A stretch of 64,000 bases of DNA from Streptomyces fagopyri. GTDB lineage: Bacteria; Actinomycetota; Actinomycetes; Streptomycetales; Streptomycetaceae. The position numbers were made by a program, and so were the translations under genes. The stretch spans positions 4,836,001 to 4,900,000 of the forward strand of contig NZ_CP045643.1 of NCBI RefSeq assembly GCF_009498275.1, given 5' to 3'. Of the stretch, positions 15,770-26,028 are shown one piece after another. Position 1 is the stretch's first letter. Each line of letters opens with the position of its first letter. The notes under the pieces were generated by a model. The model saw nothing but the letters and a program-made list of their open reading frames with translations, was not told the DNA's origin and ran no database searches.

Positions 15770-16957
15770 ATGGACTTCACGCCGACCGAGGAGCAGGCGG
15801 CGGCCCGCGACCTGGCCGCCCGCGTCTTCGGGGACCTCGCCACGCACGAGCGGCTCTCCGCGGCCGGGACCGGTGGTGACGCCGAGCTGTGGAAGGCACT
15901 GTGCGCGGCCGGGCTGATCGCGGCCGTGGCGGAGACCGGGCTCCTCGGCCTGGTGCTCCTCCTGGAGGAGCAGGGACGGACCACCGCTCAGGTGCCGTTC
16001 GCGGCGAGCTGCGTGTACGGGCTGCTGCCGGTGGCGACGCACGGTTCGCCGGAGCAGCGGGAGCGGCTGCTGCCCGGGATCGGGGACGGGACGGTGGTGG
16101 TGTGCGGCGCGGTCTCCCCGCCGTCGCCGGTCCGCGCGACGGCCGCGGGGCGGTTGAGCGGTGTCGTCCCGGCGGTGCCGTGGCTGCGGGACGCCAGCCA
16201 TGTGCTCGTCGCCGACGACCGGCGCCGGCTGTGGCTGGTGCGGACCGTCGACGCGCGGTGCGAGCCGGTCGAGCTGACGGCACCCTGGTCGGCGGGACGG
16301 CTCACCCTCGACGCGACGCCGGGCGAGCGGCTGGGCGGAGCGGCGGCGGGCGGAGGGACGGTGCGGGAGCGGGACGACGGAGTGTCTCCGGCCGTGCCTG
16401 ACGTACCCGTGTCCGGTGCCTCCGTGCCCGTGCCAGGCGTCCCCGTGTCCAGCCCCTCCGCGGCCGTGCCCGAGGCGCTGTCGGCCGGGTACGCCGAGGG
16501 CGTCCACGCGGACGTGCTCGCCACCGCCCGGACCGCGTTCGCCGGGCTGCAGGCCGGTGTCTGCGCGGGGTCGCTGGCGCGCGCGGTGGAGCACACCAAC
16601 ACACGCGAGCAGTTCGGACGCCCGCTCGCCACCAACCAGGCGGTGCAGCTCAGGGCGGCCGACGCGTACATGGACACCGAGGCGATCCGGGTGACGGCGT
16701 ACGAGGCGGCCTGGCGGCGTGACGAGGGGCTGCCCTACGTGACGCACGCCCTGACCGCGGCCTGGTGGGCGTCCGAGGCGGGGCGACGGGTCGTGCACAC
16801 GGGCCAGCATCTGCACGGGGGGACCGGGGCCGATCTGGAGCACCCCGTGCACCGGCACTTCCTGTGGGGCCGGCAGCTCGACGCGTACCTGGGCTGCGGG
16901 GACGAAGTGCTCCAGGAACTCGGGGAGTTGCTCGTGAGCGGCGAGGGAGGGACATGA
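15770..16957 (+). CDS. Acyl-CoA dehydrogenase-like subunit, FadE28-like, with low-complexity insertion
   Basis: The 395-residue protein starts DFTPTEEQAAARDLAARVF and ends with helical parts typical of the family (NTREQFGRPLATNQAVQ, GTGADLEHPVHRHFLWGR). The central FAD-contact motif found in the first dehydrogenase is absent here, where the region reads CGAVSPPSPVRATAAG. This suits the non-symmetric partner of a heterotetramer. Between the beta domain and the C-terminal helices lies an insertion of some 35 Val/Pro/Ser-rich residues (about 195-232). ATG 15770 begins one base after the previous stop TGA. Confidence 0.82.
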   Translation: MDFTPTEEQAAARDLAARVFGDLATHERLSAAGTGGDAELWKALCAAGLIAAVAETGLLGLVLLLEEQGRTTAQVPFAASCVYGLLPVATHGSPEQRERLLPGIGDGTVVVCGAVSPPSPVRATAAGRLSGVVPAVPWLRDASHVLVADDRRRLWLVRTVDARCEPVELTAPWSAGRLTLDATPGERLGGAAAGGGTVRERDDGVSPAVPDVPVSGASVPVPGVPVSSPSAAVPEALSAGYAEGVHADVLATARTAFAGLQAGVCAGSLARAVEHTNTREQFGRPLATNQAVQLRAADAYMDTEAIRVTAYEAAWRRDEGLPYVTHALTAAWWASEAGRRVVHTGQHLHGGTGADLEHPVHRHFLWGRQLDAYLGCGDEVLQELGELLVSGEGGT

Positions 16958-17511
16958 CGGCCGACGAGGACGTGCCGAGGACGGAACACACCGGCCATCC
17001 GGTGCCGGTGGAACGCGGTGGAGATCCGCCGCCGGTCGAACGCGGTGGCGATCCGGTGCCGAAGGGGCTCGGTGACCGTCCGCCGGGGACGGAGCCCGGT
17101 GGTTCCCCGGCGCCGGCGAAGGCCGGTGACCGACTGCCGCCGCTGGAGATCGGCATCACGCGCACGCTGATCGTGGCCGGCGCCATCGCCTCGCGGGACT
17201 ACCAGGACGTGCACCACGATCCGGAGCTGGCGCGGCGGAAGGGATCTCCCGACATCTTCATGAACATCCTGACCACCAACGGCCTGGTCGGCAGGTACAT
17301 CACGGACCACTTCGGACCGCACGCCGTCCTGCGCAAGGTCGCCGTACGGCTCGGGGCGCCCAACCACCCGGGCGACACCATGGTGTTGACCGGCACGGTC
17401 GAGGAGGTCTCGGGCGACACGGCGACGGTCCGGGTCGTCGGGGCGAACGGCGTCGGCAGACATGTGACGGCGACGGTGACGGTCACCCTCCCCGCCGGAG
17501 GTGCCGGATGA
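16954..17511 (+). CDS. MaoC family enoyl-CoA hydratase subunit (ChsH1-like)
   Basis: The 185-residue product has a Pro-rich N-terminal extension of about 60 residues with a repeated PVERGGD unit, then a hot-dog hydratase domain (PPLEIGITRTLIVAGAIASRD). Asp82 and His87 (RDYQDVHHDPE) have the five-residue spacing of the catalytic pair in ChsH1 (Rv3541c). It should be the catalytic partner of the ChsH2-like protein, adding water to a steroid 2-enoyl-CoA. The ATGA overlap with the dehydrogenase and the one with the next gene show translational coupling. The extension is unlike ordinary family members. Confidence 0.86.
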   Translation: MTADEDVPRTEHTGHPVPVERGGDPPPVERGGDPVPKGLGDRPPGTEPGGSPAPAKAGDRLPPLEIGITRTLIVAGAIASRDYQDVHHDPELARRKGSPDIFMNILTTNGLVGRYITDHFGPHAVLRKVAVRLGAPNHPGDTMVLTGTVEEVSGDTATVRVVGANGVGRHVTATVTVTLPAGGAG

Positions 17512-18698
17512 GCGTACGGACCAGGGACCGCCTCGGCGGACGGGCCGCGATCGTCGGGATAGGAGCCACGGAGTTCTCCAAGGACTCCGGGCGCAGTGAG
17601 CTGCGGCTCGCCGTGGAGGCGGTGCGGGCGGCGCTCGACGACGCGGGCCTGACGCCCGGGGACGTGGACGGGATGGTGACGTTCACGATGGACACCAGCC
17701 CGGAGATCACCGTCGCCCAGGCGGCCGGGATCGGCGAACTGTCCTTCTTCTCGCGGGTCCACTACGGGGGCGGGGCGGCCTGCGCGACCGTCCAGCAGGC
17801 GGCGCTCGCGGTGGCGGCGGGCGCGGCCGAAGTGGTCGTCTGCTACCGGGCGTTCAACGAGCGGTCGGGACGGCGGTTCGGCACCGGGGTGCAGCGGCGG
17901 GAGCCGTCGGCGGAGGGGGTGGCGCTCGGCTGGGCCCTCCCGTTCGGGCTGCTCACCCCCGCCTCCTGGGTGGCGATGGCGGCCCAGCGGTATCTGCACA
18001 GGTACGGGCTGACGCCGGACGCCTTCGGCCCGGTCGCGGTGGTGGACCGGAAGTACGCGGCGACGAACCCGGCGGCGTACTTCCACGGCAGACCGATCAC
18101 GCTCGCCGACCACGCCGCGTCGCGGTGGATCGTGGAGCCGCTGAGACTGCTGGACTGCTGCCAGGAGACGGACGGCGGCCAGGCGCTGGTCGTCACCTCG
18201 GTGGAGCGGGCCCGGGATCTGCCACGCCCGCCCGCGGTGATCACGGCGGCCGCCCAGGGTGCCGGCCGGGCGCAGGAGCAGATGACGAGCTTCTACCGGG
18301 ACGATCTGACCGGGCTGCCGGAGATGGGGGTGGTGGCGCGGCAGCTGTGGCGGACCTCGGGGCTGACCCCCGCGGACATCGACGTGGCGATCCTGTACGA
18401 CCACTTCACGCCGTTCGTGCTGATGCAGCTGGAGGAGTTCGGGTTCTGCGGACCGGGGGAGGGCACGGACTTCGTCGCCGCGGAGAGCCTGCCGCTGAAC
18501 ACTCACGGAGGGCAGCTCGGAGAGGCGTATCTGCACGGGATGAACGGAGTGGCGGAGGCCGTACGGCAGCTGCGCGGCACGTCCGTGAACCAAATACCGG
18601 GCGCCCGCCGCACCCTGGTCACCGCGGGGACCGGAGTTCCCACCTCGGGGCTGATCCTGGGTACGGACGGGGAAGAACGGGCGCGCGGGGCCTCGTGA
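17508..18698 (+). CDS. Thiolase-fold lipid-transfer protein, Ltp2-like retro-aldolase
   Basis: The 396-residue protein has the SCP2-thiolase fold: AAIVGIGATEFSKDSGRSEL, the GGGAACATVQQAA helix, YDHFTPFVLMQLEEFG and NTHGGQLGEAYLHGMNG. In actinobacteria Ltp2 cleaves the 17-hydroxy steroid side chain to the 17-keto steroid and propionyl-CoA, and needs the DUF35 domain of ChsH2. The four upstream genes supply exactly that partner set, so this assignment is the best available; a general acetyl-CoA acetyltransferase is less likely. ATGA overlap at 17508. Confidence 0.86.
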   Translation: MSVRTRDRLGGRAAIVGIGATEFSKDSGRSELRLAVEAVRAALDDAGLTPGDVDGMVTFTMDTSPEITVAQAAGIGELSFFSRVHYGGGAACATVQQAALAVAAGAAEVVVCYRAFNERSGRRFGTGVQRREPSAEGVALGWALPFGLLTPASWVAMAAQRYLHRYGLTPDAFGPVAVVDRKYAATNPAAYFHGRPITLADHAASRWIVEPLRLLDCCQETDGGQALVVTSVERARDLPRPPAVITAAAQGAGRAQEQMTSFYRDDLTGLPEMGVVARQLWRTSGLTPADIDVAILYDHFTPFVLMQLEEFGFCGPGEGTDFVAAESLPLNTHGGQLGEAYLHGMNGVAEAVRQLRGTSVNQIPGARRTLVTAGTGVPTSGLILGTDGEERARGAS

Positions 18699-18760
18699 GG
18701 ACACCCCGGGGGCCGCTGTGGAGGCCGCCGTACCACCGTCGTACGGGTCTCTCAGGGGTG

Positions 18761-18832
18761 AACCCTCAGGGGGCGGGCGCCGCTCGTCCACCCTCAGGAG
18801 GTGGGGCGGGCCCCCTCCCTACAACCTGAGGG
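18761..18832. repeat. CCCTCAGG repeats before the sigma factor gene
   Basis: CCCTCAGG occurs as two direct copies (18761 and 18791) and as an inverted copy CCTGAGGG at about 18824-18831. The copies lie 65-135 bases before the sigma-factor start and may be a regulator site or terminator of the upstream operon. Confidence 0.4.
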
Positions 18833-18894
18833 GGACACCGCTTCGGGACCTGCGGCCGATTTGGAGGAACAGGGGTCACTCCTAGCGTGGAGGC

Positions 18895-19458
18895 ATGACC
18901 ACACCCGTCTGCACCAGCGGTGCGAACGTCGCGACGCGGACCGTCCCGTACGCGTCGTACCCGTCCTATCCGTCGTTCGCGTCGTACATGAAGGCGCGTC
19001 AGCCGGTGCTGCTGCGTACCGCCCGGTCGCTGACCGCCAATCCGAGCGACGCGGAGGATCTGCTGCAGACCGCGCTGGCCAAGACGTATGTCGCGTGGGA
19101 GCGGATCGAGGACCACCGGGCGCTCGACGGTTACGTACGGCGGGCGTTGCTGAACACGCGGACCTCGCAGTGGCGCAAGCGCAAGGTCGACGAGTTCGTG
19201 TGCGACGAACCGCCGGAGCCCGAGGGGGTGCCGGTCGGGGACCCCGCGGAGCAGCAGGCGCTGCGCGACGCGATGTGGCGCGCGATCATGAAGCTGCCCG
19301 CGCGGCAGCGGGCCATGGTCGTCCTGCGGTACTACGAGGACCTGAGCGAGGCGCAGACCGCGGAGGTGCTCGGCGTCTCCATCGGGACGGTGAAGTCGGC
19401 CGTGTCGCGGGCGCTGGGCAAGCTGCGTGAGGACCCCGAGCTGGACCCCGTCCGCTGA
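18895..19458 (+). CDS. SigE-family ECF-type RNA polymerase sigma factor
   Basis: The 187-residue protein has region 2 (ARSLTANPSDAEDLLQTALAK, then YVRRALLNTRTSQWRKRK) and region 4 (LPARQRAMVVLRYYEDLSEAQTAEVLGVSIGTVKSAVSRAL). It directs RNA polymerase to its own promoter class. No anti-sigma gene is adjacent. The N-terminal 30 residues (YASYPSYPSFASYM) are Tyr/Ser/Pro-rich. The upstream GGAAC followed 12 bases later by TAGCGT resembles an ECF promoter, possibly its own. GGAGG is only two bases from ATG. Confidence 0.9.
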   Translation: MTTPVCTSGANVATRTVPYASYPSYPSFASYMKARQPVLLRTARSLTANPSDAEDLLQTALAKTYVAWERIEDHRALDGYVRRALLNTRTSQWRKRKVDEFVCDEPPEPEGVPVGDPAEQQALRDAMWRAIMKLPARQRAMVVLRYYEDLSEAQTAEVLGVSIGTVKSAVSRALGKLREDPELDPVR

Positions 19459-19622
19459 CCGAACCGCGGGCCGGGGTCCCGTGATCCCCTCCGCGTTCGT
19501 GCCGGCGTTCGTCCAGCCGGTCGCCCCGGCAGCCGCTCCGGCAGCCGCTCCGGAGTTCGCTCCGTGGAGCGCGACGGCCGCGGTCCGGCCCCTGTGACTT
19601 GATCGATCACCCGGACCTAGTG

Positions 19623-19640
19623 ACATACCGCGCGGTATGT
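19623..19640. promoter_or_regulatory. Perfect 18-bp palindrome, candidate TetR/FadR operator
   Basis: ACATACCGC-GCGGTATGT is fully symmetric and lies 59 bases before the acyl-CoA ligase start. Such ATACCGN2CGGTAT sites are typical for TetR-family repressors of lipid genes. The regulator is not in this window. Confidence 0.65.
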
Positions 19641-19698
19641 GCGCAGAATCAGCGCAACCCCCACTACCGCGTAGGCAATGTCGCCCCGGGAGGACGCC

Positions 19699-21354
<1,656 letters not shown>

Positions 21355-21374
21355 CCCACCCCACCCACCCCACA

Positions 21375-21406
21375 CCGGGCGGACGGTCCCACGACCGGCC
21401 GCCCGG
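21375..21406. terminator. Terminator between ligase and sensor genes
   Basis: A 14-bp stem with one mismatch (CCGGGCGGACGGTC with 21393-21406) and loop CCAC separates two convergent genes. Confidence 0.75.
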
Positions 21407-21521
21407 CACACGCGCAGGCCGTCACCGTACGTACTCCGGACCCCGGGCCCTGGACCTCGGACCCCGGGCCCCGGCCCGTGGAGCCCGAGCCCGAGGCCAC
21501 CGAAAAGACCGCGCGCGGAGC

Positions 21522-24500
21522 CTAGTTGGTGCCGATCCGGGCCAGCAGGTCGACGATCCGGTCCTGCACCTCGACGCTGGTCGAACGTTCGGCGAGGAAC
21601 AGCACCGTCTCCCCCGCGGCGAGCCGCGGCAGTTCGGCCGGGTCGACGGCGGCGGTGTAGACGACGAGCGGAGTGCGGTTCAACTGCCCGTTCGCCCGCA
21701 GCCAGTCGACGATTCCGGCATGTCGGCGCCGTACCTGCATCAGATCCATCACGACCAGGTTCGGCCGCAGTTGCGAGGCCAGCGTCACCGCGTCCGCGTC
21801 CGTGGACGCCCGCGCGACCTGCATGCCACGCCGCTCCAGGGTCGAGGTCAGCGCCAGCGCGATCTCCGCGTGCTCCTCGATGAGCAGCACCCGCGGCGGG
21901 TGCTGCTCGGAGTCGCGGGGCGCCAGCGCCTTCAGGAGCACGGCGGGATCGGCGCCGTACGCCGCCTCGCGTGTCGCCTGCCCGAGTCCCGCCGTCACCA
22001 GGACCGGCACCTCGGCGGCGACGGCGGCCTGGCGCAGTGACTGGAGCGCCGTGCGGGTGATCGGACCGGTCAGCGGGTCGACGAAGAGCGCGGCCGGGAA
22101 CGCGGCGATCTGTGCGTCGACCTCCTCGCGCGAGTGCACGATGACGGGACGGTATCCGCGGTCGCTCAGCGCCTGCTGGGTCGTCACGTCCGGAGCGGGC
22201 CACACGAGCAGCCGACGCGGGTTGTCCAGCGGCTCGGGCGGCAGCTCGTCGTCCACGGGCCGCGGGTGCGGCTGGTCGGCGACCTCGACCGCGCCGCCGG
22301 GGCCGTCCAGCGGCTCGGGGCCCTCGTCGGCGTTCTTGTCCGGGGCTCCTATGGCGTACGAACGTCCGGCGCCGTCGGTGGCACCGGCCGGCCGGGTCCC
22401 GGGGGCTCGACCGGCCGTCGGGTGGGCGCGGGCCGCGGTCTCCGGGCGCTCGACGACGGGCTCCGGGGGCGTACCGAGCTTGCGGCGGCGGCCGGAGCCG
22501 TTCGGCTGGTGCGGGGGAGGCGTGGCGGACTGCGTCTGCGCCGGCGCCTGGGATCCGTTCGCGCCGGCCTGGCGGGCGAACGGGACACCCTGCCCGAGCG
22601 TCCGCACGCTGATCGCCCGGCCCTGCGTCGAGTTGGGGTCGACGGGCGCGGCGGCCTCGGCGGGCAGCGGCTGGGCGATCCGCGCCTGCGCCTGTGGCTG
22701 GGGCCGCAGCGGGGACTGCGCGGGCAGCTCCGGCGGGAGGGGGGTGCCCGCGGCGGGGCTCTCCGGTTGCGGGCGGGGAGGTACGGCGGCGGGCGTCCCG
22801 GCACCGGAGGTGTCCTCGGCGTTCGGGGCCGGCCAGGCCTGCGGGGCCGCGGGCGCGGCGGCGCCGGCGGACCGGCCCTGCGCGGGCACTCCCGCCGGAC
22901 CGGACGGGACGGCACCCGGCGGGAGGGCACCGTGCTGGACCGGCGCCGACTGCACCTGGGGAGGCTGGACTCGGGGCGGCTGCATCTGGGGCACCTGGAC
23001 CTGGGGCACCTGGACCTGGGGCGGCTGCACCTGGGCCGGCGGGATCGCACCCGGCGCGACCGTGCCAGGCCGGGCCGGAGCCGGTGCCTGCTGTGCGTGG
23101 CGCCGACCCGACGGCGCGGCAGCGGGGTGCGGCTGCGGCGGGGTGTGCTCGTCGGCCCGGCCGACGGACATCACGTCGTGACGGCCTTCGCCGCCGTGGT
23201 CGTGCCCCGCGTCGCCGCCCTGCTCCAGGAGCCGCTGCTGGGCGAGTTGGGCCTGCTGCGCCCGCTGGGCCTGGATGTACTCGGGTGAGCGGTCCGCGTC
23301 CGCGGGCGGGAGCGCGAACACGGGCCGCGCGCCGGTCTCCTGGGCCGCCGTGGCGCGTTCGGCCGCCGCGGCCAGCGCGCGCCGGCGCCGGCCGCCGGCC
23401 GGCGTACCGGAGCCCTCGGCCGACCCGCCGGCCTCGCGAAGCCCCTGGTCGCCAGGGTCGCCCTGTGCGCCTGGCGCGCCCTGCGCACTCGTCGCGACCT
23501 GCGCGCCCGGAGTGTTCGGGGTGCCCGGACGGTTCGGGATGTTCGGGGCGCCGGCGGCCATGGGCAGCGCGGGCGGCAGCGCGTGCTGTTCGCCGTCGTG
23601 CCCGGCCCGCCGCCCGGACGGCCCGGAGGAGCCGGCCGGTACGGGCACTCCCTGCGGGGGCACCGTCCCGCCCAGTCCCGTACCCGCGGCCGCGGTCCCG
23701 GCGCCGTGCTCGCCCGCCAGGACGACCGCGCCCTCGGAGACGGACTCGGTTCCGGCGTCGCCCGCGTCCTCGACGGCGCTCGGCCGCCCGCGCCGCCGGC
23801 CGGTACCACCGGAACCGTCGTCACCGGAGAGCTCGGCGCCGGATCCCTGCGCGGGCACGGACACCTCGACGGCGTCCTGCTCGCCGGCCGCGCGCCGGCG
23901 GCGCCGTCCGGTGGGAGCGACCGCGCCGTTCTCCGGCGCCACCGGCTCCGCTGCGGCGACCTCGCTCTCCAGGAAGGCGTCCACGGAGGACCGCCGGGCC
24001 CGCCGCCTGCCACCGCCCTGGTGCGAGGCCTGCTCGGGCAGCGCGACCTCGGCGCCGGTGGAGGCCGGGGCCTCGATCTGCGGCATGGCCGTGACGGGGG
24101 GCACGACCGCCCCGGCGCCGGTTCCGATCGGCACCTCCAGCACGAACGCGCTGCCGCTCATGCCGGGTACCTCGTGGGTCTGCAGCACACCGCCGTGCGC
24201 GCGCACGATCCCGCGCACGATCGGCTCGTGCACCGGGTCTCCCCCGGCGTACGGCCCGCGCACCTCGATGCGTACGACCTCGCCGCGCTGTGCCGCCGCG
24301 ACCACGACGGTGTTGTCCATGTAGCCGCCCGCGGACACGGGCGTGTTACCGGTCGCGTCGACGCCCGCGACGTCCGCGACGAGATGCGCGAGGGCCCTCG
24401 CCAGCAGCCCGGCGTCGACCTCGGCCTCGATGGGCGGCGCGTGCACGGCGAACTGCACGCGCCCGGGCCCGATCAGCTCGACGGCGCCGTCGACACCGGC

Positions 24501-25775
24501 CGCCACGACCGCGTCGAGCATGACGTTCGTACGGACGATCCGGTCGGCGCCGGAGTCCAGCCGCTGGTAGCCGAGCACGTTGTCGACCAGCGTCGTGATC
24601 CGCGAATAGCCGGCGGCGAGATGGTGCAGGACCTGGTTGGCCTCGGGCCACAGCTGACCGGCGTCGTCGGCGGCGAGCTTCGACAACTCGCCGCGCAGCT
24701 GGTCGAGGGGCCCGCGCAGGGACTGTCCGAGCACGGCGAGCAGCTGGTCGTGCCGGGCGGCCAGCGCCTCGTAGCGGTCCTTCTCGCGTTCGCCGAGCGC
24801 CGCGTACCGCTCGTCGCCCGCGGCGAGTTCCTCCTCGTGCCGCTCGTGCACCTCGGCCAGCTCGGCCGCGTGCCGTTCGCGCAGCGCGTCGAGTTCCCCG
24901 GCGTGCTCCTCACCGATCCGTGCGAGCTCCTCGGTGTGCCGGGTGGCCTCGGTGTCCTTCTCCTCGGCCAGGGTGTCGTACGGCCGGCGGTCGGTGAAGG
25001 TCATCACGGCACCGACGAGCTGGTCCCCGTCGCGGACCGGAGCGGTCGTGAGGTCGACCGGCACCTTGTCCCCGGACTTGGACCACAGCACCTGCCCGCG
25101 CACCCGGTGCTTGCGCCCGGAGCGCAGGGTGTCGGCGAGCGGGGACTCCTCGTACGCGAAGGTCTCACCGTCGGCGCGCGAGTGCAGGATGAGCGAGTGC
25201 AGGTCCTGTCCGCCGAGGTCGCTGGCCCGGTATCCGAGTATCTGGGCGGCCGCCGGATTGACCAGGACGACCCGCCCGTCCGTGTCCGTCCCGACCACGC
25301 CCTCGGCCGCGGCCCGCAGGATCATCTCGGTCTGGCGCTGTGAACGCGCGAGTTCGGCCTCCGTGTCGACGGTGCCGGACAGATCGCGTACGACGAGCAT
25401 GAGCAGTTCGTCGGCGGTGTAGCCGTGGCTGTCGTAGGCCTGCTGGCCGTTCTCCAGGTTCGCGCTGGTGACCTCGACCGGGAACTCGCTCCCGTCGGTC
25501 CGCCGCGCGACCATCCGGGTCGGCTTGGTCCGCCCGCGCTCGTCGATGGTGTCGGCCCTGCGCATGGACCCGGGGATCAGCCGCGAGTCGAACTGCGGCA
25601 GCAGATCGAGCAGGCCACGCCCCACCAGAGCGGTGCCCGGGGCCTCGAAGGCCTCCAAGGCGATGGTGTTGGCGTTGACGACGGTCCCATTGGCGTTGAC
25701 CAGCACCAACGCGTCAGGCAGCGCGTCCAGTATGGCTGCGAGGCGAGCAGCGCCTCGGGATGGCCTGCTGCTCAC
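21522..25775 (-). CDS. Giant hybrid sensor with two PAS domains, degenerate kinase core and receiver domains
   Basis: 1417 residues. Order: PAS (about 8-130), PAS (150-265), a charged coiled coil (265-345), a HisKA-like dimer helix, an HATPase-like region (440-555), a 630-residue Pro/Gln/Gly-rich linker with VQVPQ repeats, and two receiver-like domains at the end (about 1190-1285 and 1293-1415). In the H-box the expected SHELRTPL reads GQSLRGPL, so Gln351 replaces the phospho-acceptor His, and the ATPase G-boxes are also poor. The last receiver keeps Asp1344 (LVVMDLM). Autophosphorylation is therefore unlikely; it may act as a scaffold or receive phosphate from another kinase. GTG 25775 has GGGAGGAAG upstream. 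Confidence 0.85.
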   Translation of the reverse strand: MSSRPSRGAARLAAILDALPDALVLVNANGTVVNANTIALEAFEAPGTALVGRGLLDLLPQFDSRLIPGSMRRADTIDERGRTKPTRMVARRTDGSEFPVEVTSANLENGQQAYDSHGYTADELLMLVVRDLSGTVDTEAELARSQRQTEMILRAAAEGVVGTDTDGRVVLVNPAAAQILGYRASDLGGQDLHSLILHSRADGETFAYEESPLADTLRSGRKHRVRGQVLWSKSGDKVPVDLTTAPVRDGDQLVGAVMTFTDRRPYDTLAEEKDTEATRHTEELARIGEEHAGELDALRERHAAELAEVHERHEEELAAGDERYAALGEREKDRYEALAARHDQLLAVLGQSLRGPLDQLRGELSKLAADDAGQLWPEANQVLHHLAAGYSRITTLVDNVLGYQRLDSGADRIVRTNVMLDAVVAAGVDGAVELIGPGRVQFAVHAPPIEAEVDAGLLARALAHLVADVAGVDATGNTPVSAGGYMDNTVVVAAAQRGEVVRIEVRGPYAGGDPVHEPIVRGIVRAHGGVLQTHEVPGMSGSAFVLEVPIGTGAGAVVPPVTAMPQIEAPASTGAEVALPEQASHQGGGRRRARRSSVDAFLESEVAAAEPVAPENGAVAPTGRRRRRAAGEQDAVEVSVPAQGSGAELSGDDGSGGTGRRRGRPSAVEDAGDAGTESVSEGAVVLAGEHGAGTAAAGTGLGGTVPPQGVPVPAGSSGPSGRRAGHDGEQHALPPALPMAAGAPNIPNRPGTPNTPGAQVATSAQGAPGAQGDPGDQGLREAGGSAEGSGTPAGGRRRRALAAAAERATAAQETGARPVFALPPADADRSPEYIQAQRAQQAQLAQQRLLEQGGDAGHDHGGEGRHDVMSVGRADEHTPPQPHPAAAPSGRRHAQQAPAPARPGTVAPGAIPPAQVQPPQVQVPQVQVPQMQPPRVQPPQVQSAPVQHGALPPGAVPSGPAGVPAQGRSAGAAAPAAPQAWPAPNAEDTSGAGTPAAVPPRPQPESPAAGTPLPPELPAQSPLRPQPQAQARIAQPLPAEAAAPVDPNSTQGRAISVRTLGQGVPFARQAGANGSQAPAQTQSATPPPHQPNGSGRRRKLGTPPEPVVERPETAARAHPTAGRAPGTRPAGATDGAGRSYAIGAPDKNADEGPEPLDGPGGAVEVADQPHPRPVDDELPPEPLDNPRRLLVWPAPDVTTQQALSDRGYRPVIVHSREEVDAQIAAFPAALFVDPLTGPITRTALQSLRQAAVAAEVPVLVTAGLGQATREAAYGADPAVLLKALAPRDSEQHPPRVLLIEEHAEIALALTSTLERRGMQVARASTDADAVTLASQLRPNLVVMDLMQVRRRHAGIVDWLRANGQLNRTPLVVYTAAVDPAELPRLAAGETVLFLAERSTSVEVQDRIVDLLARIGTN

Positions 25776-26028
25776 GAGACGCTTCCTCCCTGTTACCGCA
25801 CCTTGCCGACCGCGAGGGCCATCTTGCCAACCTGCCCGCAGCGTGTCACGCGAGGGAGTCTACGGGCAGAGGTTCCGCTCGCGGTGCCGGATGAGAGGGA
25901 GGTCGCACGCAGAACCGACGCGGATGAGACGTAGAACCTGTGACCGTGCATTTCGCCCTCCCCCGAACCATGATCCTGCTATGTCCCCCGCCGGACGCGG
26001 GCGAGGTCCGGCGGTGGCCGTCCCGCGC

